Shown: positions 17,480 through 25,789 of the stretch, piece by piece | Layout: the number at the start of each line of letters is the position of its first letter | How positions within the stretch are numbered: position 1 is the stretch's first letter | Origin: Chitinophaga sp. GbtcB8 | Lineage (GTDB): Bacteria > Bacteroidota > Bacteroidia > Chitinophagales > Chitinophagaceae | Direction of reading: 5' to 3' | Assembly (NCBI RefSeq): GCF_019091455.1 | Contig: NZ_JAGXJN010000017.1 | Coordinates: 1-64,000, forward strand | Length of the DNA: 64,000 nucleotides | The notes under the pieces: generated by a model | Told to the model about the DNA's origin: nothing | Database searches by the model: none | The model's input: only the letters and a program-made list of their open reading frames with translations | Program-made: the position numbers and the translations under genes

Positions 17480-18253
17480 TTATTCCTTCTCTTTCACCGT
17501 CGGCTCCCGCAATTCTACAGGTTTTGTTGTTTTCTTGCGCATTACCATGTTCAGCATTTCTACGCCAAAGGAAAAAGCCATGGCAAAATATACGTAGTTC
17601 TTTAAGTGCAGGTCGTGCGCCCTTTCTGCATCCCAGCCTTCTATGATCAGGATGGCGCCTACCATTACCAGGAAGGAGAGGGCCAGCATTTTCAGCGTAG
17701 GATGTTTATGTATAAAGTCGCTGATGCGGGGTGCAAACAGGAACATAATGATCATGGCTATGATCACCGCAATGATCATAATGGGTACCTGTTTGGCAAG
17801 GCCCACTGCAGTAATAATACTATCAAAGGAAAACACGGTATCAATCACAATGATCTGCCCTACTACATTCAGGAGGGATACCTGTTTTCCGCCCCCTTTC
17901 ATATTCAGCGTTTCTTCTTCCCCTTCCAGCTTGTGATGAATTTCGCGGGTGGTTTTAATCAGCAGGAATAAACCACCGCCCAGCATGATGAGATCGCGCA
18001 GGCTAAACCCATGGCTGCCTATGTGGAACAGCGGGTTCACCGCACGTACAATGTAACCGATACACAGCAGCAGTATAACGCGTACGCCTATACCGGTAAA
18101 CATCCAGATGCGGCGGGCCTGCAGGCGTTTTTGCTCCGGCAGGCGGTTCATAACAATGGATACGAAAATAACATTGTCTATACCCAGTACAACTTCCATC
18201 AGCACCAGGGTCAGTAAGCTAATGAGGGATTCTGTAGTGAACAATTGTTCCAT
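17480..18253 (-). CDS. TerC family integral membrane protein
   Basis: The 257-residue product has about seven hydrophobic helices with acidic residues inside the membrane, as in TerC/Alx/YkoY proteins: VLMEVVLGIDNVIFVSIVMN near residues 18-37 and VIDTVFSFDSIITAVGL near 136-152. Members take part in metal-ion export, notably Mn2+ loading of secreted enzymes, and some in tellurite resistance. The cytoplasmic loop RKKTTKPVELREPTVKEKE forms the C-terminus. It is followed on the minus strand by the palindrome at 17330. The metal is not known here. Confidence 0.92.
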   Translation of the reverse strand: MEQLFTTESLISLLTLVLMEVVLGIDNVIFVSIVMNRLPEQKRLQARRIWMFTGIGVRVILLLCIGYIVRAVNPLFHIGSHGFSLRDLIMLGGGLFLLIKTTREIHHKLEGEEETLNMKGGGKQVSLLNVVGQIIVIDTVFSFDSIITAVGLAKQVPIMIIAVIIAMIIMFLFAPRISDFIHKHPTLKMLALSFLVMVGAILIIEGWDAERAHDLHLKNYVYFAMAFSFGVEMLNMVMRKKTTKPVELREPTVKEKE

Positions 18254-18279
18254 GATGGTATAAGTTGATGAATGGAGGA

Positions 18280-19308
18280 TCAGCCTTTTAGTAATCCTTT
18301 ACAAATATTTTTAACAATGGCAGGGCCTTCGTAAATGAACCCGGTATATACCTGCACCAGGGAAGCGCCGGCATCCAGCTTTTCTCTGGCATCGGCAGCC
18401 GTAAAAATGCCGCCGGCTGCAATAATGGGTATTTGCTCACCTGCGCGTTCATGAATATAGCGGATCACCGCAGTGGACTTATCTTTTACCGGCAGGCCGC
18501 TTAGTCCGCCCGCTCCTATGGCTGCTACTTCGGCGGCGGGTGTTTGCAGGCCTTCCCGGCTAATGGTGGTATTGGTAGCTACAATGCCGGCCAGCTTAGT
18601 TTCCAGCACAATTTCAATAATATCATCCAGCTGTTCGGTGCTCAGGTCCGGTGCTATTTTCAGTAAAATGGGTTTGGGTTTGCTTTTTTGCTGGTTCAGC
18701 AGCTGCAGGTGGTGCAGCAACTGCTTCAGCGGCTCTTTTTCCTGCAGGGCGCGCAGGTTGGGCGTGTTAGGCGAGCTTACATTTACCACAAAATAATCCA
18801 CCACATCAAAGAGGGCATGAAAGCATTTTTCATAATCGCTCACTGCTTCCTCGTTTGGGGTTACCTTATTCTTACCAATATTCCCTCCTATAATAATATT
18901 GGAGCGGCGTTTTAGCAGGCGCTTGGCCGCTGCAACGGCGCCTTCATTATTAAAGCCCATCCGGTTTATGAGCGCCTGATCTGCCGGCAGGCGAAAAAGA
19001 CGGGGCTGGTCATTACCCGGCTGGGGCAGGGGGGTTACCGTACCTATTTCCACAAATCCAAATCCCAGACTGGCCAGTTCGTCGGTATAGCGGGCATCTT
19101 TATCAAAACCGGCGGCCAGGCCTACCGGGTTGCGGAAGGTAAGTCCCCACAGCTCTTTTTCCAGGCCGGTGGTTTTGGTATTAAAGCTGGCATTCAGGAT
19201 GGTTTTGCCCAGCGGCAGGCCATGAAGCAGCTTAATGCCCCGCATTACGCTATGGTGAATGCTTTCCGGGGGAAATTTGAACAGCAGTTGCTTAATAAGT
19301 TGATACAT
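18280..19308 (-). CDS. pyrD: Dihydroorotate dehydrogenase (quinone), class 2
   Basis: PyrD oxidises dihydroorotate to orotate in pyrimidine synthesis, passing electrons to quinone from the inner face of the membrane. The 342 residues have the class 2 N-terminal membrane-associating helices (QLIKQLLFKFPPESIHHSVM), FMN-binding NPVGLAAGFDKDARY and the catalytic-loop motif FVVNVSSPNTPNLRALQ, with Ser as base. The C-terminus has GASLVQVYTGFIYEGP. It lies 26 bp upstream of terC on the same strand, so the two may share a transcript. Confidence 0.97.
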   Translation of the reverse strand: MYQLIKQLLFKFPPESIHHSVMRGIKLLHGLPLGKTILNASFNTKTTGLEKELWGLTFRNPVGLAAGFDKDARYTDELASLGFGFVEIGTVTPLPQPGNDQPRLFRLPADQALINRMGFNNEGAVAAAKRLLKRRSNIIIGGNIGKNKVTPNEEAVSDYEKCFHALFDVVDYFVVNVSSPNTPNLRALQEKEPLKQLLHHLQLLNQQKSKPKPILLKIAPDLSTEQLDDIIEIVLETKLAGIVATNTTISREGLQTPAAEVAAIGAGGLSGLPVKDKSTAVIRYIHERAGEQIPIIAAGGIFTAADAREKLDAGASLVQVYTGFIYEGPAIVKNICKGLLKG

Positions 19309-19431
19309 GTGTGGTGCAAAGATAAAAACTAATAGGTGAATTTGAGGGCCTGGCAGGAGGATACCGGCGGTACAAACTGCTTATGTGCCGATTTAACTTA
19401 TTGTATACCTGCACTTCCGCTATTATTATTC

Positions 19432-19439
19432 TATTTTTG
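19432..19439 (+). promoter_or_regulatory. -7 box candidate for the STN-type receptor
   Basis: TATTTTTG matches the Bacteroidota -7 consensus TAnnTTTG exactly, about 78 bp before the first possible start of the next gene. No TTTG lies at 19 nt upstream, so support is partial. Confidence 0.35.
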
Positions 19440-19516
19440 AGCCCGGAATAGGGGAATGCCTTTACCGGAACGTCTCATAAAAGAGAAGGCCGGCCGGTTT
19501 TATACCCCACTGTACT

Positions 19517-22219
19517 GTGCCATTCTGTAGTATGTCACATAAACTGTTTAACCATCAAACGATCAGTGTATCTATGTCATTAACCGCAAAGCTGCTGCTT
19601 GGAATGCTGTTGTGCTGTTTTCCGCTGCAGGTGCTGGCCTGGGACTGGCATACCAAAGTAACGCTTAGCCTGAAAGATCAAACCCTGCTGGTAGCCTGCC
19701 AGCTGCTGGAGAAAAATTATGGTATCCATTTTTCGTATAGCCGTGATGTAGTAGACCTTTCGCACCGCATAACGCTGGAAGTGCGCAACAAACCGCTTAA
19801 AAAAGTGCTGGAGCTCTTATTTGAGCCTTATGATATTTCCAGCTCCCGCATAGGCAACCAGGTGGTGCTGACTATGAAAAACAAGCCCTTGCGTACTATT
19901 AGCGGGTATGTGGAGGATGCACGCAACGGTGAAAAGCTGATCGGCGCCACGGTTTACTGTCCTGCGCAGCGGGCCGGTACGGTTACCAACCAATACGGCT
20001 TTTATAGTATTACCCTGAAAAAAGATACCAGCAGCCTTTATACCTCTTATATAGGTTATACCCCGCAACGTTATAAGCTGCCGGCTACCGGTAACCGGCA
20101 AATTGTCATGGCGCTGCAGCCCACCAACAGCCTACAGGAAATAGTGGTTACAGAAAATATGAAGGCGCATTTACAGGAGCAAACCCAGATGAGCAAGGTA
20201 AATATTCCTGTTACTGAAATAGAGGCTGTGCCCCGGCTGCTGGGTGAGGCTGATGTAATGCGTACCCTGCAAAGCCTGCCCGGTGTAACTGCCGGTGCAG
20301 ATGGTAGCGGCGGAATGAGTGTGCGGGGCGGCAGCCCGGATCAGAACCTGATATTGCTGGATGGCACGCCGGTGTTTAATTCGGAACATGTGTTTGGCAT
20401 CTTCTCCGTGTTTAACCCGGACATCATTAAAAATGCAGACCTGTACAAAGGCGCTTTCCCGGCGCGTTACGGTGGCCGGTTATCCTCTATCATAGATATT
20501 TCCATGAAGGATGGGGATATGAAAAATTATCATGGCGAGGTTTCTATCAGCACCATTGCCGCCAAGTTTATGGTAGAAGGGCCGTTGTGGAAGAATAAAA
20601 CCTCTTTTATCCTATCTGCCCGCCGTTCTTATATAGATCTGTTAATGGACGGCGCTATCAAAAGCGGAATGGACCTGGGTGAAAATGGCGACTTCTTTGC
20701 TTTTTTTTATGATGCCAATGCGCGCATCAATCATATTTTTTCTCCCAAAGACCGTCTTTACCTAAGCGCTTATGGCGGTGAAGATGCACTGATCATAAGC
20801 CAGGATCATGACTACGAAACCACCGATGCGCCGGACCAGCGGCGTTACCAGGAGAAAAGCTCCTTTAAGCTGGGCTGGGGTAACCTTACCGGCACGCTGC
20901 GCTGGAACCATGTATTTAACCAGCGTTTGTTTTCCAACGTAACATTCAATTACTCGCAATACTTTTTCCTAACGCATTATCATTACAATTTTCAATCCTA
21001 TACGATTGATGAGCATTCGCAGCTGTATGGCCGTTATACTTCCCGTATCCAGAATGCTGTAGGCAAAATAGATTTTGACTACCGCCCGCGGCCCGGCCAT
21101 GCTATTAAGTTTGGAGTGGCCTCTACCACGCATATCTTTAAGCCAGGTACTTTTTTCTTTGAAGATGATTCTGCTACGCCATCCCTGCCGGATACCTCCT
21201 ATAATAACTTTAACACTGTGGGGGTTGATATGGTATTGTACGGGGAAGATGACTGGCAGCTAACTCCTGACCTGCATTTGAATGCGGGCCTGCATGCGGC
21301 CGGATTTTTAGTGGAGAAACGTTTTTACCGTTCCGTGCAACCCAGGCTGGGCCTACGCTACCTGTTGCCTAAAAGCTGGGCGTTAAAGGCGGCTTACACC
21401 CATATGTACCAGCCCATTCACCTGCTTACCAATAACGGTACCAACCTGCCTACAGACCTCTGGGTACCATCTACCCCTAAGGTAAAACCCATGTTATCCA
21501 AGCAGATCACTATAGGCGTAGCTAAAACCACGGAAGATCACCAGTATGAATTTTCACTGGAAGGGTATTATAAAACCATGGATAACGTGATCGAATACAC
21601 GGAGGATGCTTCTATGTTCAACTCTGCCGGTAAAAAGTGGGACGACCAGGTGATCATTGGTAAAGGCCGCAGCTATGGTACGGAAGTGCTGCTGGAAAAA
21701 AAGCAGGGCAGCACCAAAGGCTGGCTGGGGTATACACTGGCCTGGTCTGACCGGCAGTTTGCAGAAGTGAATAACGGTAAACGATTCCCGTATAAATATG
21801 ATGCACGGCATAACCTGGAGCTAACGGTTATACACCAGTTTAATAAGAACTGGGAAATATCTGCCGGCTGGCAGTTCTCAACCGGCAAACCTTTAACGCT
21901 GCCGGTTGCCAGTTATGAGGGTATACAGGAACCTTCGCCCTACGATCCGCAGCAGCCTTTACCGCCAAGGGCAGATGAGCTGGGCGCGCGCAACCAGTTC
22001 CGCACCAGCAATATACACCGGCTGGATCTTAGCATTACCTATACTAAAAAGAAAAGGTTGTGGACCAAGAGCTGGAACCTGAGCCTGTATAATGCCTATA
22101 ACCAGCAAAACCCATTTTATTATTACGTGAAATCGGACCCGGTTGCAAAAGAACGGTACCTGGCGCAAAAAACCATTTTGCCCATACTGCCCAGTATTGC
22201 CTATTCAATTAAATTTTAA
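19517..22219 (+). CDS. TonB-dependent receptor with STN and carboxypeptidase-like domains
   Basis: Outer-membrane TonB-dependent transporter, 900 residues if the first ATG is used. A more convincing start is codon 20 (19574), which gives the signal peptide MSLTAKLLLGMLLCCFPLQV directly. Domains in order are STN (about 50-115; CQLLEKNYGIHFSYSRDVVD), a carboxypeptidase-regulatory-like domain (about 127-200; ISGYVEDARNGEKLIGATVY), a plug with SVRGGSPDQNLILLDGTPVF, and a barrel ending LPSIAYSIKF. STN domains often pass ligand signals to a FecR/ECF pair, but none is adjacent. The downstream DUF4249 lipoprotein is its usual partner. Confidence 0.93.
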   Translation: MPFCSMSHKLFNHQTISVSMSLTAKLLLGMLLCCFPLQVLAWDWHTKVTLSLKDQTLLVACQLLEKNYGIHFSYSRDVVDLSHRITLEVRNKPLKKVLELLFEPYDISSSRIGNQVVLTMKNKPLRTISGYVEDARNGEKLIGATVYCPAQRAGTVTNQYGFYSITLKKDTSSLYTSYIGYTPQRYKLPATGNRQIVMALQPTNSLQEIVVTENMKAHLQEQTQMSKVNIPVTEIEAVPRLLGEADVMRTLQSLPGVTAGADGSGGMSVRGGSPDQNLILLDGTPVFNSEHVFGIFSVFNPDIIKNADLYKGAFPARYGGRLSSIIDISMKDGDMKNYHGEVSISTIAAKFMVEGPLWKNKTSFILSARRSYIDLLMDGAIKSGMDLGENGDFFAFFYDANARINHIFSPKDRLYLSAYGGEDALIISQDHDYETTDAPDQRRYQEKSSFKLGWGNLTGTLRWNHVFNQRLFSNVTFNYSQYFFLTHYHYNFQSYTIDEHSQLYGRYTSRIQNAVGKIDFDYRPRPGHAIKFGVASTTHIFKPGTFFFEDDSATPSLPDTSYNNFNTVGVDMVLYGEDDWQLTPDLHLNAGLHAAGFLVEKRFYRSVQPRLGLRYLLPKSWALKAAYTHMYQPIHLLTNNGTNLPTDLWVPSTPKVKPMLSKQITIGVAKTTEDHQYEFSLEGYYKTMDNVIEYTEDASMFNSAGKKWDDQVIIGKGRSYGTEVLLEKKQGSTKGWLGYTLAWSDRQFAEVNNGKRFPYKYDARHNLELTVIHQFNKNWEISAGWQFSTGKPLTLPVASYEGIQEPSPYDPQQPLPPRADELGARNQFRTSNIHRLDLSITYTKKKRLWTKSWNLSLYNAYNQQNPFYYYVKSDPVAKERYLAQKTILPILPSIAYSIKF

Positions 22220-22229
22220 AAAATTGTTT

Positions 22230-23099
22230 ATGCGTTTTATTATCGTATACGCTATAGGGTTAGTAATGCTGCTCACCGCCTGCGACAAAAAAGCCCGGCT
22301 GGACCTGCCTTATGAAGGCGATAAAATTGTGCTGAACACTTTTATGCTGGCTGATAGTGTGGCTTATATCCGCGTAACTAGAAGCGAGCCGGTGGTATCC
22401 AGCAATGATCCTGAATTTCCGGAGCTTACCAATGCGCAGGTAACCATATTGGAAAACGGCCTGCCCTTTTCTGCCGTGCACCGGCAGGTGATAAACGGGC
22501 GCGGGTATTTTGTATCCGATAGTGTGATCAGGCCGGGGAAAATATATACGGTTACGGCGGCCGTTACGGGCTTAACGGCTGTAACCGCTACAGACAGTAT
22601 TCCGGCCCAGCCGGAAGTGAACGGTCTTTTTGCGCAGAAAACAGCCAGCCAGATATCCTTCACGCTGAAAGACCCTGGAAATGTTATCAATTATTACCGC
22701 ATTCATATTTATGCAGCAGACAGTACAGACGGAGCTATCCGCCCGCTGAGCCGCATTAAGTACCGCCTGGATCCTTCCTTTAATAATAACTTTGCCGATA
22801 TTATCAGCGATGCCTATTACGAGGACCTGGTAGTAAAGGATGAGCGGATCTCCGGCAAGAGCATTGTTTTTGTGCTGCAAACTTCCCTGCCTGTTACCTA
22901 TAAATATATGATAGCAGAAGTGGTTGGCTTAACAGAGCCGGGATACCGTTACCTTAAAAGTTTGGATGATCAGCAGGATAACCAGGAGGAAGGCAACTTC
23001 CTGGCGCAGCCGGTAAAAGTTTACTCCAACGTTGCAAATGGGTATGGCATAGTAGCTGGCATGTATGCAAAACGCATTACCTGTAAGGTGAAGGAGTGA
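22230..23099 (+). CDS. DUF4249 family lipoprotein
   Basis: I chose the ATG at 22230, 10 bp after the receptor stop codon, because it yields a lipoprotein signal (MRFIIVYAIGLVMLLTAC, lipobox LTAC). The longer open frame overlaps the receptor gene. The 289-residue product matches DUF4249: KIVLNTFMLADSVAYIRVTR, TNAQVTILENGLPF, and a C-terminal SNVANGYGIVAGM. DUF4249 genes commonly follow STN-type TonB receptors in Bacteroidota, and the protein is thought to be a surface partner of the receptor. Biochemical function is unknown. Confidence 0.88.
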   Translation: MRFIIVYAIGLVMLLTACDKKARLDLPYEGDKIVLNTFMLADSVAYIRVTRSEPVVSSNDPEFPELTNAQVTILENGLPFSAVHRQVINGRGYFVSDSVIRPGKIYTVTAAVTGLTAVTATDSIPAQPEVNGLFAQKTASQISFTLKDPGNVINYYRIHIYAADSTDGAIRPLSRIKYRLDPSFNNNFADIISDAYYEDLVVKDERISGKSIVFVLQTSLPVTYKYMIAEVVGLTEPGYRYLKSLDDQQDNQEEGNFLAQPVKVYSNVANGYGIVAGMYAKRITCKVKE

Positions 23100-23351
23100 T
23101 CAATCATTAATATGATACCGGTTAATTACCTCGTTGATCTTACACGAAAATTTTACGCATTCCGTAATAATTACAGATTCCAGTTCCTTATAACCCTCTG
23201 ATTCCAGGTGGTATAACTGTGGATACACCGTTTCAATCATTTTCTTGGTGGCTTCTATCAGGCCATCCTGCATGCTTACCAGCTGCTGCTGCTCATACAT
23301 GGCATCCTGGTATAGAGGCGATAGCGGATTTAGAATTTCATCCCAGTCCAT
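23100..23351 (-). CDS. Small hypothetical protein
   Basis: An 83-residue product if started at the ATG at 23351 (MDWDEILNPLSPLYQDAMYE); an upstream ATG at 23441 adds 30 residues of less likely sequence. It is mostly helical and acidic, with two Cys in IITECVKFSCKINEVIN and no signal peptide or membrane segment. Its stop codon abuts that of the convergent DUF4249 gene. I recognise no family. The coherent composition and tight convergent ends support a real gene, but it could be spurious. Confidence 0.5.
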   Translation of the reverse strand: MDWDEILNPLSPLYQDAMYEQQQLVSMQDGLIEATKKMIETVYPQLYHLESEGYKELESVIITECVKFSCKINEVINRYHIND

Positions 23352-23525
23352 AATAGTGATGTGTGGTTTAATTAATGGATATGTATTGTAATCAGCGCAG
23401 GGCCGTAAAGAATAGAACAATTTCCAGCCGGTTTGGTTCAAAAGTGGGCCTGGCAGTTTTTCTTTTTGCGTAAATGAGCCGGGTTTAAATTCCCGATTTG
23501 ATTAACGTTTTACATTTTCATGACG

Positions 23526-23533
23526 TAGCTTTG
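23526..23533 (+). promoter_or_regulatory. -7 promoter box for the heme operon leader
   Basis: TAGCTTTG is an exact match to TAnnTTTG. A TTTG lies 25 nt upstream (23497-23500), wider than the usual 19. Transcription would start near 23540, exactly where the long pairing of the downstream leader begins, which supports this placement. Confidence 0.55.
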
Positions 23534-23539
23534 CCCTAC

Positions 23540-23730
23540 TCCTTTACTCCGCCGCATGAATGTAGCCGTCTGCTGCTCCCCGTGTAAATTCCGCTTACAC
23601 GCAGGCAGGCCCTGATATTCACATGAATCTGCTGTTTAAGAAACGTACCCGCCGTATTGCACATTATACGGTACAGGGATTAGTTTGCCCCTAAAGAAAC
23701 TTGCCGGAACATGGCGGAGTAAAGTGTTCC
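23540..23730 (+). ncRNA. Structured leader RNA upstream of hmuT (riboswitch-like)
   Basis: The 5' end and 3' end of this 190-nt segment pair through a perfect 12-bp helix: CTTTACTCCGCC (23542-23553) with GGCGGAGTAAAG (23713-23724). Inside lie hairpins CGTGTAA/TTACACG (23581-23601), ATTC/GAAT (about 23617-23628), GTACC..GTAT/ATACGGTAC (23645-23674) and AGGG/CCCT (23675-23692). A competing hairpin GGAACA/TGTTCC (23706-23711 with 23725-23730) encloses the 3' strand of the long helix and cannot form together with it. An intrinsic terminator follows. This is the layout of a transcriptional riboswitch or attenuator. The segment GCCGGAACATGGC faintly recalls a B12 box, but I cannot match the full cobalamin consensus. 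Confidence 0.6.
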
Positions 23731-23740
23731 AGGTAGGTGG

Positions 23741-23783
23741 TGGTTGGCCCGAACCCCGGGTAGGGTCAACCATTATTTTTTTT
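23741..23783 (+). terminator. Intrinsic terminator in the hmu leader
   Basis: TGGTTGGCCC (23741-23750) pairs with GGGTCAACCA (23763-23772) over 10 bp including one G-T pair, followed by ATTATTTTTTTT. It lies between the promoter and the hmuT start (23818), so transcripts must pass it to express the operon. Confidence 0.85.
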
Positions 23784-23817
23784 AAATACATACTGCTAAT
23801 AGATCAAACTACTTATC

Positions 23818-24651
23818 ATGCAACTAATCCGGCTACGGCCCCTGCTCATATTATTATTGGGTTCCCTCTTTTTTGCTGCTGCCACACAGGCGCAGCGCCG
23901 CATTGTATCCCTGAATGGCACCGTAACGGAAGTAGTGTGCGCCCTGGGTTTTGAAAAATCACTGGTAGGGGTGGATGTAACCAGCACTTACCCTGCCTCT
24001 GTACAAAAGCTGCCTAAAGTAGGGCATAACCGCAATATCTCTGCTGAACCTGTACTGGCCCTGCAACCGGATCTGATACTGGCTACTTCCAATTTCCTGG
24101 CGCCTTCGGTGATTGAACAGTTCAATGCTACCGGTGTAAAAACCGTAGTGCTGCAGCAGGAATATTCTGTGGAGGGAACCAAAAAGCTGATCCGCGAAAT
24201 AGCTGCTGCCCTGCAAGCCACAGAAAAAGGCGCTGCCCTTTGCAAACAGCTGGATCAGCAGCAACAGGCGCTGAAGGTGATCCCCCAATCCAAAAAGGTG
24301 TTATTCATTTATGCACGTGGCGCGGGTACTATGATGGTAGCCGGCCAGGAAACCCCGCTGGATAAAATTATTACGCTGGCCGGTGCAAAAAATGCCGCCA
24401 GTGGTTTTAAAGATTTTAAACCGCTTACTACTGAAGCGCTGGTAGCTGCCAACCCGGACGTGATCTTATTATTTGATAGCGGCCTGGAAAGTGTAGGCGG
24501 GGTAACCGGTTTATTGAAAGTGCCGGGTGTTCCGCAAACCACCGCCGGCAAACAGCAAAAGATCATTGCTATGGACGGGCAGTTCCTGTCTGGTTTTGGG
24601 CCGCGTGTGTTGGAGGCGGTTAAAGTGTTGTCTGAAAAGCTAAAAGCGTAA
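23818..24651 (+). CDS. hmuT: Heme ABC transporter, periplasmic binding protein HmuT
   Basis: Class III substrate-binding protein that hands heme to the inner-membrane permease. The 277 residues start with a signal peptide (about 1-25, LLGSLFFAAATQAQ) and then RRIVSLNGTVTEVVCALGFE, typical of the HmuT/BtuF helical-backbone family; LQPDLILATSNFLAPSVIEQ and VAANPDVILLF mark the two lobes. It is the first gene of hmuTUVS. The HmuS and HmuY homologues nearby argue for heme rather than cobalamin. The last codons (LKA, stop) lie inside the word-built element at 24640. Confidence 0.88.
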   Translation: MQLIRLRPLLILLLGSLFFAAATQAQRRIVSLNGTVTEVVCALGFEKSLVGVDVTSTYPASVQKLPKVGHNRNISAEPVLALQPDLILATSNFLAPSVIEQFNATGVKTVVLQQEYSVEGTKKLIREIAAALQATEKGAALCKQLDQQQQALKVIPQSKKVLFIYARGAGTMMVAGQETPLDKIITLAGAKNAASGFKDFKPLTTEALVAANPDVILLFDSGLESVGGVTGLLKVPGVPQTTAGKQQKIIAMDGQFLSGFGPRVLEAVKVLSEKLKA

Positions 24652-24743
24652 AGCAGAAAGTGCAAAGCATAAAGCTGAAGGCACAAAGCCCTTAATAAAT
24701 GCCAATAGCTTTTTGCTTTGCGCTTTCAGCTTTCCGCTCCCAA
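24640..24743. repeat. Word-built palindrome inside the hmu operon, word AAAGC
   Basis: The left arm is a run of AAAGC-type words (aaagcgtaaagcag, caaagcataaagctg) that begins within the last codons of hmuT. The right arm at 24707-24738 is its reverse complement type (AGCTTTTTGCTTTGCGCTTT). The arms 24656-24676 and 24707-24727 match at 19 of 21 positions. The element fills the gap between hmuT and hmuU; the hmuU ATG follows 6 nt after it. It could form a strong mRNA hairpin within the operon. Confidence 0.7.
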
Positions 24744-24748
24744 AAATT

Positions 24749-25789
24749 ATGAAACGTATCAGCCTTTCCATACTAAGCGGCGCTTTGGTATTAGTGATGA
24801 TCATTGCAATTGGTACCGGCGCTATGCATATGTCGCCATTGCAGGTAATAGGTATTTTACTAAAGGGTATTGGCATACAGCTGCCGGTAACCTATACGGA
24901 GCAAATGCCTGCGGTGTTGTGGATGATCCGCCTGCCGCGGGTGGTGCTGGCTGTAATAATAGGCGCCGGTTTAGGCATTTCAGGGGCAGCCCTGCAGGGA
25001 TTATTCCGTAATCCGCTGGCTGATCCGGGCCTGATAGGCATTAGCGCAGGCGCTTCGTTAACAGCGGCTATGCTGATAGTGCTGCATGTGTATTTACCCT
25101 TTACGGTAAGCGGCGGCATTTTTCAAACCTATGCGCATAACATTATTACCCTTTTGGGCGCTATGCTTGCGGTGCTGATCGTATTTCGTATGTCCGTACA
25201 CGGTAGCCGGTCTATTGTATCCGTAATGCTGCTGAGCGGTATTGCCATTAATGCCCTGTGCAGCGCTTTTACCGGGTTAATGACCTATGTGGCGGATAAT
25301 GAGCAGCTGCGCAATATTACCTTCTGGACGTTGGGCAGCCTGGGTGGCGCCACCTGGCAAACGGTGCTGGCAGTACTGCCTTTTGTGCTGATACCAGTAT
25401 TGATGCTGCCACGGATGGCGCCTGCGCTCAATGTATTTGCATTGGGTGAACAAGAGGCTATGCATAGCGGTGTGCAGGTGAACAGGCTGAAAACACAGCT
25501 CATTATTTACGCCACCATGGCCGTGGCGGCAGGGGTAGCTGTAGCGGGTATTATTGGTTTTATAGGGCTGGTGGTGCCGCATATCATCCGGCAGTTCACC
25601 GGGCCTGATCACCGCATTCTTATACCCAGCGCAGCTTTGGCCGGCGCTATTTTACTTACCGTGGCAGACCTGCTGTGCCGTACTATTATTGCCCCGGCTG
25701 AATTGCCGGTGGGTATTATTACAGCCATTACCGGCGCACCGGTTTTTATTTGGCTGATCTTAAAAGAGAAACGTTTAATTGCTGTATAA
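24749..25789 (+). CDS. hmuU: Heme ABC transporter permease HmuU (FecCD family)
   Basis: Inner-membrane permease that passes heme to the cytoplasm with HmuV. I chose the ATG at 24749 (MKRISLSILSGALVLVMIIA), giving 346 residues; upstream in-frame ATGs lie in the palindrome. About ten membrane helices are visible. FecCD hallmarks are IRLPRVVLAVIIGAGLGISG, ALQGLFRNPLADPGLIGIS with the coupling region, and GLVVPHIIRQFTGPDHR near residue 270. The stop codon overlaps the hmuV start (TAATG), showing translational coupling. Confidence 0.93.
   Translation: MKRISLSILSGALVLVMIIAIGTGAMHMSPLQVIGILLKGIGIQLPVTYTEQMPAVLWMIRLPRVVLAVIIGAGLGISGAALQGLFRNPLADPGLIGISAGASLTAAMLIVLHVYLPFTVSGGIFQTYAHNIITLLGAMLAVLIVFRMSVHGSRSIVSVMLLSGIAINALCSAFTGLMTYVADNEQLRNITFWTLGSLGGATWQTVLAVLPFVLIPVLMLPRMAPALNVFALGEQEAMHSGVQVNRLKTQLIIYATMAVAAGVAVAGIIGFIGLVVPHIIRQFTGPDHRILIPSAALAGAILLTVADLLCRTIIAPAELPVGIITAITGAPVFIWLILKEKRLIAV

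Noticed and set aside
23540..23730. Plain cobalamin riboswitch call for the hmu leader
   Set aside because: Only a faint B12-box-like stretch is present; the other conserved blocks of the cobalamin consensus could not be placed by eye, and the genes indicate heme.
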